Notes: generated from the letters alone by a model not told the origin. DNA of 64,000 nt from Salinicola halophyticus (GCF_003206695.1 NZ_PZJN01000006.1:1-64000), one strand, 5' to 3'. Positions 29,466-38,582 are shown, counted from the first letter of the stretch. A program made the numbers and translations.

Positions 29466-30596
29466 TCACGGCGCCAGCAGGTAGCCGCTGCGGTGACTCT
29501 GATGGCCGGCGATATCGGCGACGATCATCCCGGCGGTAGCCATGCGACGCTGGCTGCGCGCGTAGAACATGCCGGCCTGCGGCGCGTGGACCGGCTCGAC
29601 GCGATCGCTGATCGGATCGATGATCTCGGCGATCAGCTGCCCGGCTTCGACCGCAGCCCCCGGCTCGGCATGAAACACCAGCAGCCCGCCGATCGGTGCA
29701 TGCAGGAAGTCCATTGCCGCCAATTCGGTGGCCGGGTAGGCCAGCTCGGGCAGAGGCGGCGCCTCGCCGGCCACCAGGCCCAGATGTCGCAGCCAATCGA
29801 TGATCGCCTGGGCATCGTGATCGGCAAGCTGATGATCGACGTCGCGCTGGCCGCGCAGCTCCAGCGTCACCGACTGGCAGCCGTAATCGATCGGGAAGCG
29901 CTCGCCGAAGGTCTGCTGCAGCTGTTCCCATACCAGCGTGAAGCACTCGTCGAACGACTGCCCGCCGGAATCGGTGGCCAGCATGCTGGCCTTGGAGCCG
30001 AAGTAGCGTGCCAGCGGTTCGAACACCGGCCATGCTGCCGGGGTGGTGTAAAGATGCTCCACGGCGTCGAAATCGCAGTGCAGATCGAGCACGAAATCGG
30101 CGCGACAGGCCAGGCGCTGCAGAGTCAGCCGCATCGACTCCAGCGTGGTGAGCGACCCGGTTTCGGTGAGCGCTGCGCCCAATGCGGCGTCGAAGCGGTC
30201 ACGAATCACGTCACGATTGTGGGCGAGGTCGTCGTTCAGCGCCGCGTCCAGCCCCCCGGCGATCTCGGCGGCGACGTTGATGTAGCGGCGATTGAAGTTG
30301 GTGAGACTCTCGAAATCGTAGCGGCCGAGCGGTGTATCCATCAGCTGCTGATCCAGCCCCACCGGATTGGCGACCGGTACCAGTGTCACCCGGCAGGCCA
30401 GCTGGCCCAGGGTTTCTAGTTCGGCCAGACGCTGCTTCAGGGTCCAGGCGACCAGCATGCCGGGCAGTTCGTCGGCATGCAGCGCGCCTTGCACGTAGAT
30501 GTGTCGCTCGGCATCCGCAGGGCCGAAATGAAAGCTGTCGATATGGCGCTCGGTGCCGGGCACCGGGCTGATCAAGGCATGCTTCTGATGTTCCAC
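29466..30596 (-). CDS. Succinylglutamate desuccinylase/aspartoacylase family protein (AotO-like)
   Basis: This 376-residue M14-type zinc hydrolase homologue keeps the metal site, ALHADELPG (His and Glu) and DLHCD (His), plus an aspartoacylase-type C-terminal beta domain (GGLLVFHAEPGAAVEAGQLIAEI). In Pseudomonas aeruginosa the arginine/ornithine transporter operon aotJQMOP includes AotO of this same family, dispensable for transport. Here it sits between two binding-protein genes of a His/Aot-type transporter. It is distinct from the true AstE at 34092. Substrate is unproven; a peptide- or acyl-arginine derivative is possible. Confidence 0.85.
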   Translation of the reverse strand: MEHQKHALISPVPGTERHIDSFHFGPADAERHIYVQGALHADELPGMLVAWTLKQRLAELETLGQLACRVTLVPVANPVGLDQQLMDTPLGRYDFESLTNFNRRYINVAAEIAGGLDAALNDDLAHNRDVIRDRFDAALGAALTETGSLTTLESMRLTLQRLACRADFVLDLHCDFDAVEHLYTTPAAWPVFEPLARYFGSKASMLATDSGGQSFDECFTLVWEQLQQTFGERFPIDYGCQSVTLELRGQRDVDHQLADHDAQAIIDWLRHLGLVAGEAPPLPELAYPATELAAMDFLHAPIGGLLVFHAEPGAAVEAGQLIAEIIDPISDRVEPVHAPQAGMFYARSQRRMATAGMIVADIAGHQSHRSGYLLAP

Positions 30597-30620
30597 GACG
30601 CTTCCTTGGCTCGAAGATCG

Positions 30621-30659
30621 AAAAGCCCGGCCGCTGGCATGACGGCCTGCGTGCCGGGC
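30621..30659 (-). terminator. Hairpin with T-run between binding protein and aotO-like gene
   Basis: On the minus strand GCCCGGC...GCCGGGC arms (30653-30659 and 30625-30631) are followed by TTTTC. It probably attenuates transcription after the binding-protein gene at 30673. Confidence 0.6.
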
Positions 30660-30672
30660 GGGTGATGGTGAT

Positions 30673-31500
30673 TTACTTGGCGCAGTCCTTCTCGCTCGGA
30701 CGCACCGACAGGTCGTAGTCGAAGTACTGTTCCATCAGCTTGTCGAAAGTGCCGTCGGCATAGACTTCACAGATCGCCTTGTCGAACTTGGCCGCCAGAT
30801 CCTTGTCGCGCTGGCGGAACGCCATGGCCGCGCCTTTGCCGAAGATCGACGTCGGCGTCTTGATGCTGTCGCCGAGCTGCTTGTAGGGGCTGTCGTCTTT
30901 ACGGAAGTCGATGGCGTCGTTGGCGATCGGGAAGTCTTCGAAGGTCAGATCGAGGCGGCCGGACTTGAGGTCGTTGACCACGTCCTGCGAGGAGCCGTAG
31001 CGATGGATGTCGAGCACGTCGCCATACTCCTGGGTGACGTAGACGTCGCGGATGGTGCCGCGCTGCACGCCGACGGAGAGACCCTTGAGGGAATCCTTGT
31101 CGTCGATGTCGATATCGCGATCGCGAGCGGTGATCCAGACGCTCGGCGTGTTGTAGTAGGGCAGCGAGAACATCACCTGGCGTTCGCGCTCCGGCGTGAT
31201 CGCCATCGACGATAGAATGGCGTCGTACTTGCGCGCCAGCAGGCCGGGGATGATGCCGTCCCAACTCTGCTCGACCCAACTGCAGTCGAGGTTGGCGCGG
31301 GCGCAGAGCTCGTTGCCGAGATCGATTTCGAAGCCTTCGAGCTGGCCGTCGGCATCGCGCATGACGAAGGGCTCGTAAGGCACGTCGATACCCAGACGAA
31401 TGGCGTCATGTTTATCGCCGTCCTGGGCAACGGCCTGGCTCGAGACCTGGCTGGCGAGAAGGCCGCCGACGATCAGCGCGCTGGTGATCCACTTGTTCAT
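30673..31500 (-). CDS. aotJ: Arginine/ornithine-type ABC transporter binding protein (AotJ-like)
   Basis: This 275-residue periplasmic binding protein has a signal peptide ending near SQAVAQ (about 26). The ligand-site segments IRLGIDVPYEPF, GFEIDLGNELC, SWDGIIPGLLARKYDAILSSM and VGVQRGTIRDVYV place it with ArgT/HisJ/AotJ proteins. It lies directly downstream of the HisM-type permease, and the linked astE gene favours arginine as ligand. A cysteine near each of the N-lobe helix (ELCAR) and NLDCSW may form the disulfide known in HisJ-type proteins. Start ATG 31500 follows GAGAGAA. Confidence 0.92.
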   Translation of the reverse strand: MNKWITSALIVGGLLASQVSSQAVAQDGDKHDAIRLGIDVPYEPFVMRDADGQLEGFEIDLGNELCARANLDCSWVEQSWDGIIPGLLARKYDAILSSMAITPERERQVMFSLPYYNTPSVWITARDRDIDIDDKDSLKGLSVGVQRGTIRDVYVTQEYGDVLDIHRYGSSQDVVNDLKSGRLDLTFEDFPIANDAIDFRKDDSPYKQLGDSIKTPTSIFGKGAAMAFRQRDKDLAAKFDKAICEVYADGTFDKLMEQYFDYDLSVRPSEKDCAK

Positions 31501-31598
31501 GAGGAATTCTCTCTTGTGATTGGTGACTTTCGATCAGTGACTTGGGACGAATGGCAGAGCGTCGGGCGGTGACCTCTTTGAAGATCAGTCGTTCGCGG

Positions 31599-32330
31599 TC
31601 AGCCCCCAAGCGGGCGCAGATGCGCCAGCAGTCTTTTCTCCAGCTTGCGGAACACGAACATGATACTGAAGGTCAGGCAGAGATAGATCAGCGCGACGAA
31701 GATGAAAGCCTGAAACGGCGCGTAGAAGCGAGCGTAGACATAGTAGGCCGCGCCGGTCAGGTCCATGATCGTGACCACGCTTGCTACCGCGCTGGCATGC
31801 AGCATGAAGATCACTTCATTGCCGTAGGCCGGCAGGGCGCGCCGGAAGGCGCTGGGCAGGATGATGCGTCGCATCATCAGCTTGCGCGACATGCCGTAGG
31901 CGCGGGCCGCCTCGATCTCGCCCTTGGCGGTATTCTTGATCGCGCCGTGAAAGATCTCGGTGGTGTAGGCCGCCGTGTTGAGGGTGAACGCGATCAGCGC
32001 CGGGAAGAACGCCTGCTTGAACACCACCCAGAAGATGCTGTCCTGAATGCCGTCGAAGAAGACGACGCCGTAGTACACCAAGTAGAGCTGGATCAGCAGC
32101 GGCGTGCCACGAAAGACATAGGTGTAGGCGTAGATCGGCAACTTGATCCAGCGGCGTTTCGAACCCCGGCCGATGGCCAGCGGTACCGCCAGGACGAGAC
32201 CCAGCAGCAGGCACAGAAAGACCAGCTGCACGGTGGTGACCAGGCCGTCCCAGTAGAAACTCAGCGTATTGGCCGTGAAGATCAGGTTGCCGGATAGCAG
32301 TTCGGTGAACCAGCCGCTCAATTGTTCCAT
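31599..32330 (-). CDS. aotM: Amino-acid ABC transporter permease (HisM/AotM type)
   Basis: This 243-residue inner-membrane permease has five predicted helices. Similarity to HisM is clear in AIGRGSKRRWIKLPIYAYTYVFRGTPLLIQL, TLNTAAYTTEIF and the ATPase-coupling EAA loop GEIEAARAYGMSRKLMMRRIILPSAFR. The first 13 bases overlap the end of the HisQ-type gene, so the two halves of the channel are translationally coupled. Confidence 0.94.
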   Translation of the reverse strand: MEQLSGWFTELLSGNLIFTANTLSFYWDGLVTTVQLVFLCLLLGLVLAVPLAIGRGSKRRWIKLPIYAYTYVFRGTPLLIQLYLVYYGVVFFDGIQDSIFWVVFKQAFFPALIAFTLNTAAYTTEIFHGAIKNTAKGEIEAARAYGMSRKLMMRRIILPSAFRRALPAYGNEVIFMLHASAVASVVTIMDLTGAAYYVYARFYAPFQAFIFVALIYLCLTFSIMFVFRKLEKRLLAHLRPLGG

Positions 32331-33034
32331 TCGCTGGACTCCCCGAAGCCTGTGTTATAGCGCTTGGTCAACCTGGCGAAGCCCCACTCGGAAAGCGTGG
32401 CGATCAGCAGATAGACCATCGCGACCGGAATCATGAACATGAACGGTTCGTGGGTCGCCTTGGTCGCTTCGGCAGCGACACGGACCATGTCGGTCAGGCC
32501 GATGATCGAGACCAGTGCGGTGGTCTTGAGCAATACCATCCAGTTATTGCCGATCCCCGGCAGCGCATGGCGCATCATTAGCGGGAAGCGTACGTGTCGA
32601 AAAGCGAGCAGGGGGCTCATGCCGTAGGCGCGTGCGGCTTCCATCTGCCCCTCTTCGACCGCCTGAAAGGCGCCGCGGAAGGTCTCCCCCATGTAGGCCC
32701 CGAAGATCAGGCCGATGGTGATCACGCCCGCGACGAAGGCGTTGACGTTGATGAAGATATCGATATCGAAGGCGTAGTAGAGCTGGTCGGTGAGCATGTT
32801 GATGCCGATCTGGCCGCCGTAGAACAGCAGCATCATCAGCACCAGATCCGGCACGCCACGCACCAGCGTGGTGTAGAGCGTGCCGAGCGCGTGGATCAGT
32901 CGATTGCGCGACAGCTTGGCGCTGGCAGTCAACAGCCCCAGGATGACTGCCAGTATCAGCGATAGCACCGCCAGTTCGACGGTGACCAGAGCCCCCTCGA
33001 GCAAGCGCGGGCCGTAGCCTTGCAGGTCGATCAT
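32318..33034 (-). CDS. aotQ: Amino-acid ABC transporter permease (HisQ/AotQ type)
   Basis: This 238-residue permease closely resembles HisQ: LLEGALVTVELAVLSL at the N-terminus, TTLVRGVPDLVLMMLLFYGGQI, the EAA loop GQMEAARAYGMSPLLAFRHV and MMRHALPGIGNNW. The correct start is ATG 33034, 13 bp after the ATPase gene stop; the frame continues upstream into that gene. It heterodimerises with the overlapping HisM-type subunit. Confidence 0.94.
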   Translation of the reverse strand: MIDLQGYGPRLLEGALVTVELAVLSLILAVILGLLTASAKLSRNRLIHALGTLYTTLVRGVPDLVLMMLLFYGGQIGINMLTDQLYYAFDIDIFINVNAFVAGVITIGLIFGAYMGETFRGAFQAVEEGQMEAARAYGMSPLLAFRHVRFPLMMRHALPGIGNNWMVLLKTTALVSIIGLTDMVRVAAEATKATHEPFMFMIPVAMVYLLIATLSEWGFARLTKRYNTGFGESSEWNN

Positions 33035-33047
33035 GATGGAATCCGCC

Positions 33048-33818
33048 TCAGTGCTTGGGCGCCAGGAATTGGCGCAGGCGCTCGGAGCGCGGGTTGTCGA
33101 GAACATCGGCCGGCGTGCCGGTCTCTTCCACCACGCCCTGATGCAGGTAGATCACCTGACTGGAAACGTCGCGGGCAAAGGCGATCTCGTGGGTGACCAG
33201 AATCATGGTGCGGCCCTCGTCGGCGAGATCGCGCATGACCTTGAGCACATCGCCGACCAGCTCCGGGTCGAGTGCGGAGGTCGGTTCGTCGAACAGCATC
33301 ACTTCCGGATCCATCGCCAGCGCCCGGGCGATCGCGCCACGCTGCTGCTGGCCGCCGGACATCTGGGTCGGAAAGTAGTCGGCGCGATCGAGCAGGCCGA
33401 CGCGATCGAGCAGAGCACGGGCCTCTTCGATCGCCTGTTTCCTGGGCTTGCCGAGCACGTGGACGGGCGCTTCGATGACGTTCTCGAGCAGCGTCATGTG
33501 CGACCAGAGATTGAAGTTCTGGAATACCATCGAGAGCTTGGCGCGGATTCGTTCTACCTGCTTCCAGTCTGTCGGTTCACGGCCCTTCTTGGTGGTACGA
33601 AAGTTGATCTTTTCGTTGTGGACGATCAATTCACCTTCGTCGGGCTGCTCCAGCAGATTCATGCAGCGAAGAAAGGTGCTCTTCCCGGAGCCGGACGCGC
33701 CGATCATCGTGATGACGTCGCCCTTGTGAGCCTGGAGAGAGATCCCCTTGAGTACCTCGACGTCGCCGAAGCGCTTCTTGATGCCCTGTGCTTCCAGGGG
33801 GATGGGGGTCGCGGCCAT
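33048..33818 (-). CDS. aotP: Amino-acid ABC transporter ATP-binding protein (HisP/AotP type)
   Basis: This 256-residue ABC ATPase energises the permease pair. Walker A is GASGSGKST (residues 40-48), the Q-loop is in MVFQNFNLWSHMTLLENV, the signature is MSGGQQQR, Walker B is VMLFDEPTSALD and the H-loop is LVTHE. The NFNLWSHMTLLENVIEAPVHV stretch is typical of HisP. ATG 33818 is used because the family starts there; the longer frame lacks homology. It is the first gene of the leftward transporter cluster. Confidence 0.95.
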   Translation of the reverse strand: MAATPIPLEAQGIKKRFGDVEVLKGISLQAHKGDVITMIGASGSGKSTFLRCMNLLEQPDEGELIVHNEKINFRTTKKGREPTDWKQVERIRAKLSMVFQNFNLWSHMTLLENVIEAPVHVLGKPRKQAIEEARALLDRVGLLDRADYFPTQMSGGQQQRGAIARALAMDPEVMLFDEPTSALDPELVGDVLKVMRDLADEGRTMILVTHEIAFARDVSSQVIYLHQGVVEETGTPADVLDNPRSERLRQFLAPKH

Positions 33819-34091
33819 GATGTTGTCCACCGAGTGGGTTGGCTGGCGGGAAGCGGCGCGGCGTCTGATGGCCCGTCTTGCTGTCGAGGGTGCCATCTTT
33901 CGATGATGCTGGCGACGCCGACTCCCCGGCGAAAAATCCGGCGATTCTAGCAGTTTCGCCGTTAGGTTCCAGACAACGCCGGATTCGAGCGGCGGCGTGG
34001 TGGGACGGATGCGCGGTAATCAGACGGTAACTTATTGTTCATGTTGAGAAACTCCTGAGCGTGTTGTCGTTGTTGGAAATGTCGTGAATCG

Positions 34092-35168
34092 CTAGTGCGG
34101 GTCTGGCGGCGGGCATGGGCGGACCAGCAGTGCCGCCCGCGCATTCAGCTCGACGTTTGCATTGGGGAAGACCACCGAGAGCGGTGCGTCCTGCACGATG
34201 AAGGGCCCGCTTTCTTGATCGTCGGCGAGCGTTTCGCCGACGGCAAACTCGGTAAAGTTGGCGACGTCGTCGGCAAAGGCGAGGCGGAAGGTGTCGCTCG
34301 TGCGCATCAGTTCGTGAGTGACCCGGAAGAAGCGAAGATCGTCCAGCTTCTCCTCTGCGGACGGACGCCCTTCGGCGAGGGCGGCGAGCCACGTTCGCAT
34401 GCCGTTCAAGGCGTCGAGATCGTTGTCACCGAAAGGCCGCACCTTGCCCAGCTCGAGAGTATAGGCTTCGGCCGCATGGTAATGGCGCGAATAGTGGGAG
34501 AAGGTCCAGCTGTGTTGATGCTGGAACAATACGGCCTGCATACCCGCGGCCGCCAGCGATTGCCAACTCGACGAAGGCTGTATCTCTGACCGCGTCTCAG
34601 CCGGTTTCTCGACACGGGGCACCGTTTCGGTAAAGGGAACGACGGCAAAGCGCGGATAACGGCTGTCACGAATGGCGGTGTGCATGTCGAGATGCAGCCG
34701 GTGATCGGGATATCTCGCAAAGAAATCGTCGACCGCCCGCATCAGCTCGCGCGCTCGTTCCGGCTCATCGCCTGTCTGATCGCCCGTTTGATCACAATCC
34801 TGCCGGAACAGACGGTTGAGGTTGGTGGTGACGAAACGGCTCTGCGCGAGGATCGAAGGGATGTTGCCGAGGATGATCAGCAGCGGCGCGCCCAGCTTGA
34901 GGCGTCCGATCTCGAGCGCCGCGAGCAGCTCGCCGACCAGCTCGATGGGGGCGGTCTCGTTGCCATGGATACCGGCGGAGATCACCACGCTACGCGCGTC
35001 TGCGGCAACGACGTCCGGCGTCAGTTCGAGGATGCCCTCGCCGTGGATCCGATAACGGCCGCCGGATAGACGACCCTCGTCTGAATTCTCCGGGCGGGAG
35101 TGGCTCGATGGATCATCGCTTGAGGCCGATGCGTCGTCCAGTGTCGCCGTGAGCCACTTATCCAGCAT
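34092..35168 (-). CDS. astE: Succinylglutamate desuccinylase
   Basis: This 358-residue zinc hydrolase performs the last AST step, N-succinylglutamate to glutamate plus succinate. ISAGIHGNETAPIEL supplies the His-x-x-Glu zinc ligands (about residues 69 and 72), LHLDMHTAIRDSRYPRFAVVPF supplies the second His, and YTLELGKVRPFG holds the catalytic glutamate. Length is near family norm with a somewhat longer N-terminus and a small internal QTGDQTGDE duplication. It completes the pathway begun at astC (1304) but is about 26 kb away, 273 bp upstream of the arginine transporter genes and in the same direction, so uptake and the final step may be coregulated. Confidence 0.94.
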   Translation of the reverse strand: MLDKWLTATLDDASASSDDPSSHSRPENSDEGRLSGGRYRIHGEGILELTPDVVAADARSVVISAGIHGNETAPIELVGELLAALEIGRLKLGAPLLIILGNIPSILAQSRFVTTNLNRLFRQDCDQTGDQTGDEPERARELMRAVDDFFARYPDHRLHLDMHTAIRDSRYPRFAVVPFTETVPRVEKPAETRSEIQPSSSWQSLAAAGMQAVLFQHQHSWTFSHYSRHYHAAEAYTLELGKVRPFGDNDLDALNGMRTWLAALAEGRPSAEEKLDDLRFFRVTHELMRTSDTFRLAFADDVANFTEFAVGETLADDQESGPFIVQDAPLSVVFPNANVELNARAALLVRPCPPPDPH

Positions 35169-35523
35169 GGTGCGCTCGTAGCGTCGGAAACGCTCGAATG
35201 ACGAACGAGGACAAGGAGAACGGTGAGTTCGACACGGTAGACTCTCGCCAGTTTTCGGCTGCTATCAAGGAGCAGCCAGCTTACCCCGTTAGCAGTCTCC
35301 GGCAAGCTGCCTCGTCGATACGCTGAAAAAAAGCGGTCCGATCTTGAAACCCAGGTGGTGAAACCCAGGTGATGAAAGCCCGGCTCTCGACATTGTGGGC
35401 TGTGAAGTCTTCGTTCTTGTCTCCCGCTACGGAAAGGCGTCTTGCGGTGTTTGATCCGACAGGCCCGCGCGTCTTGCTGGCTTGCCAGCGTCATGCACGA
35501 CACGCTCAGGTGTCCGTCAGGCT
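35169..35523. other. Intergenic region upstream of astE
   Basis: These 355 bp between astE (leftward) and the end of the SMP-30 gene contain no supported gene. A 14-bp direct repeat (35345-35358 and 35359-35372, unit TGAAACCCAGGTGG, plus a partial third copy) is the only clear feature. The astE promoter should lie near 35169-35290, but I cannot assign hexamers. Confidence 0.5.
35345..35378. repeat. 14-bp tandem repeat, about 2.4 copies
   Basis: TGAAACCCAGGTGG is followed by TGAAACCCAGGTGA and TGAAAG. It is in the gap upstream of astE. Confidence 0.8.
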
Positions 35524-36558
35524 TCAAGCAAGCCCGCGAGTTCCGGTATAGAGGGTGTAGATCGAACGACTGGCGGTCATCAGCAGCCGGTTGCGATGCT
35601 CGCCGACGAAACACAGGTTGGCGCACACCTCCGGCAGCAGGATGCGGCCGATGCGGTCCCCGTTCGGCGCAAAGATCGAGACGCCGTCATGACCCTCGCC
35701 GCCGGATGTCGCCGCCCATAGGTTGTCGTCCTGATCCAGGGTGATGCCGTCGTAGGTTTCGCTGTCCTGGCTCGACACCACGGTTTCGCGGTTGCTGAGT
35801 GACTGGCCGTCCTGGGAGAGCGCCCAGCGTGACACCGTGGCCGGCCGATCCGGAAAATGGGAAGGCGCGGTATCGCTGACGTAGAGCCGACGCTTGTCGC
35901 CGGACAGTGCGATGCCGTTGGGCTTGCCTAGTTCGTCGGACAGCAGCTTCGGCGCTTCCAGCGTGTCGTCGACGTAGTAGATCGCCGGCTTGACCTCCAG
36001 CGGGCGCTTCTCGCCTTCATAATCGACATGGGCGCCGTAGCCGGGATCGGTGAAGATCACGCCGTCGTTGGGCAGGATCACCAGGTCGTTGGGGGCATTC
36101 AATGGTTTGCCCTGAAAGCGACTGGCGAGAACAGTGGTGGTGCCATCCCACTCGTAGCGTACGACCCGCGCCGGTGAATGCTCGCAGGCGACCAGACGGC
36201 CATGATGGTCGAAGGCGTTGCCGTTGGAGTGTCCGATGCCTTCGCGCAGCACGCTGACCTGACCGGTCATCTCGTCCCAGCGCATCTGCCGAGCGCGGGG
36301 AATATCGCTGAACACGGCGTATCGCCCGACGGCGTTCCAGGCAGGTCCTTCCAGCCACAGCCCCTCCGACCAGTGGCGCTCGAGCGGCGTATTGAAGACA
36401 TAGTAGGGTTTGAAGCGATCATCCAGCACCTGCCACGCCTCGTCCGGATAGCGAGCGGGAGGCTCGGTTGCCGTCTGGGCCAGCAGGCTGGGCGAAAAGG
36501 CGACGGAGGCGCCGATCAAGGCAGAGTTGCGCAGTAGCTGTCGACGATCGAGAGTCAT
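35524..36558 (-). CDS. SMP-30/gluconolactonase family protein, exported
   Basis: This 344-residue six-bladed beta-propeller resembles SMP-30/gluconolactonase lactonases. Metal-site candidates are Glu in LEGPAWNAVG, Asn in LNAPNDLVILPNDGVIFTDP, Asn in KPNGIALSGD and Asp in YDGITLDQD. The N-terminus MTLDRRQLLRNSALIGASVAFS has a twin-arginine-like RR followed by a hydrophobic stretch, so Tat export to the periplasm is plausible. It would hydrolyse a sugar lactone or similar; the sugar-acid locus starting at 38787 makes an aldonolactone reasonable but unproven. Confidence 0.9.
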   Translation of the reverse strand: MTLDRRQLLRNSALIGASVAFSPSLLAQTATEPPARYPDEAWQVLDDRFKPYYVFNTPLERHWSEGLWLEGPAWNAVGRYAVFSDIPRARQMRWDEMTGQVSVLREGIGHSNGNAFDHHGRLVACEHSPARVVRYEWDGTTTVLASRFQGKPLNAPNDLVILPNDGVIFTDPGYGAHVDYEGEKRPLEVKPAIYYVDDTLEAPKLLSDELGKPNGIALSGDKRRLYVSDTAPSHFPDRPATVSRWALSQDGQSLSNRETVVSSQDSETYDGITLDQDDNLWAATSGGEGHDGVSIFAPNGDRIGRILLPEVCANLCFVGEHRNRLLMTASRSIYTLYTGTRGLA

Positions 36559-36693
36559 TGGGCGGCTCCAGGCTCAGGGTGCTGTTTGCACTATAGAACG
36601 CCTGTCAGGGAGTGCGAGATAGGAGCCTTGAACGTCGACCAAAGCATGAGCATCGGGGCCGGGCCGCAGAGACATTCTTTGCGGCTATCGACT

Positions 36694-37284
36694 TCAGGTT
36701 CGGCCGGACACCTCTCCAAGATTACCGGATCGCTGGCAATCGTCCGGATCCTGGGAGACCTGAACCAGTTCATCGACCGGGAACTCGAGTTCGCGGGCCT
36801 GGGAGATCAGAGCCGCATACGTGGGTTCGTCCAACGTCGGATCACGTGACAGTATCCACAGGTAGTCTCGATCCGGCCCCGCGACGAGCGCATGCCGATA
36901 ACTGTCATCCAGCGACAGCACGCTGTAGCCGGCGTAGAAAGGACCGAAGAAGCTCACCTTGAGATGGCCGACATTGGGGTCTCCGGCGAAGCTGGCGCGC
37001 CCTTCGGCGCTTTCCCAGCGCTGTTCGACCGGGTCGTAACCACGGTTGATCACGCGAATGTCGCCGTCGTCACGGCGGCTGTACTCCGCCGTGACGCACT
37101 CGAGCCCTTCCTCGAAACCGTGGTCGAGACGGGCAATCTCGTACCATTGGCCCAGATACTGATCGATCTGGAAGTCGTCGACGGGCTGCGTTCCCTCGGG
37201 AACGCCCGTGCAGCCGGCCAATAACGTGAACGGCGCGAGCCAGGTCAGACGGGGATAACGCGGGAGTTGGGTCGGCAACAGCAT
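36694..37284 (-). CDS. blc: Outer-membrane lipoprotein lipocalin (Blc family)
   Basis: This 196-residue lipoprotein has a lipobox LLAGC (Cys at about residue 25) and a bacterial lipocalin fold: YLGQWYEIARLDHGFEEGL (GxW motif), VINRGYD, ASFAGDPNVGHLKVSFFGPFYAGY and YLWILSRDP. Blc proteins bind lysophospholipids or fatty acids at the outer membrane, often under envelope or osmotic stress. ATG 37284 follows AAAGGAAAG. It appears monocistronic. Confidence 0.93.
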   Translation of the reverse strand: MLLPTQLPRYPRLTWLAPFTLLAGCTGVPEGTQPVDDFQIDQYLGQWYEIARLDHGFEEGLECVTAEYSRRDDGDIRVINRGYDPVEQRWESAEGRASFAGDPNVGHLKVSFFGPFYAGYSVLSLDDSYRHALVAGPDRDYLWILSRDPTLDEPTYAALISQARELEFPVDELVQVSQDPDDCQRSGNLGEVSGRT

Positions 37285-37379
37285 GAATATCTTTCCTTTT
37301 ACGGCTGTTGCTGAGACTTCCGCGATGAGAAAAAGTTGCATTCGCTACCCATTCGGCAACTTCTCAGGCGTACGTGTCG

Positions 37380-38075
37380 TCATGCATCGTCACGCGGTGG
37401 CGTCGGCCTAATCAGGATCTCGTTGACATCGACCCGTTCCGGTTGGCTCAAGGCGTAGATCACGGCGTTGGCAATATCCTGCTCTTCGAGCGCCTGTTCG
37501 GGCGGCGAATCGAAAAACGGCGTGTCTACCATGCCGGGTTCGATCAGCGTGACGCGAATCCCCGAGCCGCGCAGCTCTTCTCTGAGATTGTGGCCGATAC
37601 CGGTGACCGCCCATTTGGTGGCGCTGTACATCGAGCCCGCGATGGTGGTGCGCCCGGCGGCCGAGCCTGTCAGCAGTACGTGGCCGTGGCTCTCGCGCAG
37701 CGCCGGCAGCGCGGCCTGGATAGAAAGACCGACGCCGTAGACGTTAGTCAGGATCATCGATTTCCAAACCTCGGCATCGGCGCCGCTGAAACCGCCGGGC
37801 GTTCCGCCCATGCCGGCGTTGGCAAAAAGCCCGTCGAGACGCCCGAAACGGGAGAGAGTCTGCGCCACGACCCGGTGCTGATCCTCGGCGGAGGTCACGT
37901 CGCAACTGAGCGCCAGCGCGCGTTCTTCGCCGAGTGAAGCCACCAGGGCGTCGAGCTTGTCCGTGTTGCGAGCGGCCAGGGCAACGCGGTAGCCCGCCTC
38001 GACCGCGAGCTTTGCGGTTGCCGCGCCAATGCCGCTCGAAGCGCCCGTGATCAAAATGACCTTGTCATGGGACAT
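37380..38075 (-). CDS. SDR family oxidoreductase (YdfG-like)
   Basis: This 231-residue classical SDR has TGASSGIG (residues 10-17), NAGMGG, a catalytic Ser in LLTGSAAGRT and YSATKWAV for Tyr and Lys. It resembles YdfG-type NADP-dependent alcohol dehydrogenases acting on hydroxy acids such as serine or 3-hydroxypropionate, but the substrate is not certain. It is transcribed with the same orientation as the hemerythrin gene below it, 57 bp apart with a GC hairpin between (38106-38125). Confidence 0.9.
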   Translation of the reverse strand: MSHDKVILITGASSGIGAATAKLAVEAGYRVALAARNTDKLDALVASLGEERALALSCDVTSAEDQHRVVAQTLSRFGRLDGLFANAGMGGTPGGFSGADAEVWKSMILTNVYGVGLSIQAALPALRESHGHVLLTGSAAGRTTIAGSMYSATKWAVTGIGHNLREELRGSGIRVTLIEPGMVDTPFFDSPPEQALEEQDIANAVIYALSQPERVDVNEILIRPTPPRDDA

Positions 38076-38105
38076 CGTCGATTCCTTTCGTCGTGAGCAA
38101 TAACG

Positions 38106-38125
38106 ACCGCCCCGAGAGGGGCGGT
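38106..38125. terminator. GC-rich hairpin, possible terminator
   Basis: ACCGCCCC, loop GAGA, GGGGCGGT forms a perfect 8-bp stem between the SDR start and the hemerythrin stop. There is no strong T-run, so termination after the leftward hemerythrin gene is only probable. Confidence 0.45.
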
Positions 38126-38132
38126 AAGTTCA

Positions 38133-38582
38133 TCAACTGGCTTCCCGAGCTTCCATCTCCTGCCGATAGGTCTTGGCCAGGGAGACTTTTTCCGAGTCGC
38201 TCAGGGCGCGTCCTGCCAGCTGGAAGACTTCCTGCTCTTCTTCATCGAGGTGATGATTGACCAGATCTTGAAGCTTCTTGGCACTGGCCAGCCAGCCGGG
38301 AGAGTCGTACTCGGTCTCTTCCAGCGTCTCGATCAGCTCGTCGATCTCGTGATGCTCGGCAACGCTGTGACGCGCCTTCTCCTGCGTCATGTCGTGCTCC
38401 ATCATCGGAATGTACAGCGCACGCTCTTCCGCGACGGCGTGATTTTCGAGTTCGGCGCGCACACGCTTGAACAGCTCGTCACGGCCTTCGCTGTCGCCGT
38501 GGGTCTTGACCAGAAGGTCCAGCAGGCGGCGCTGCTTGTCGTGACTTTCACGCAGGTCTTCAAAAAGCGTCATCTTCTTCAT
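38133..38582 (-). CDS. Hemerythrin domain-containing protein
   Basis: This 149-residue four-helix bundle carries the non-heme diiron ligands spaced as in hemerythrin-like proteins: His14, His48 with Glu52 (ENHAVAEE), His77/78 (AEHHE), and His110/111 with Glu115 (NHHLDEEE). It may sense or store oxygen or nitric oxide, or protect against oxidative stress. ATG 38582 precedes MKKMTLFEDLRESHDKQRRLL. It is monocistronic or paired with the SDR upstream. Confidence 0.92.
   Translation of the reverse strand: MKKMTLFEDLRESHDKQRRLLDLLVKTHGDSEGRDELFKRVRAELENHAVAEERALYIPMMEHDMTQEKARHSVAEHHEIDELIETLEETEYDSPGWLASAKKLQDLVNHHLDEEEQEVFQLAGRALSDSEKVSLAKTYRQEMEAREAS

Noticed and set aside
28531-30033. 500-residue reading frame containing the binding protein
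   Set aside because: The part upstream of 29301 is antisense-like shadow of the AotO-like gene in another frame; the signal peptide begins at 29301.
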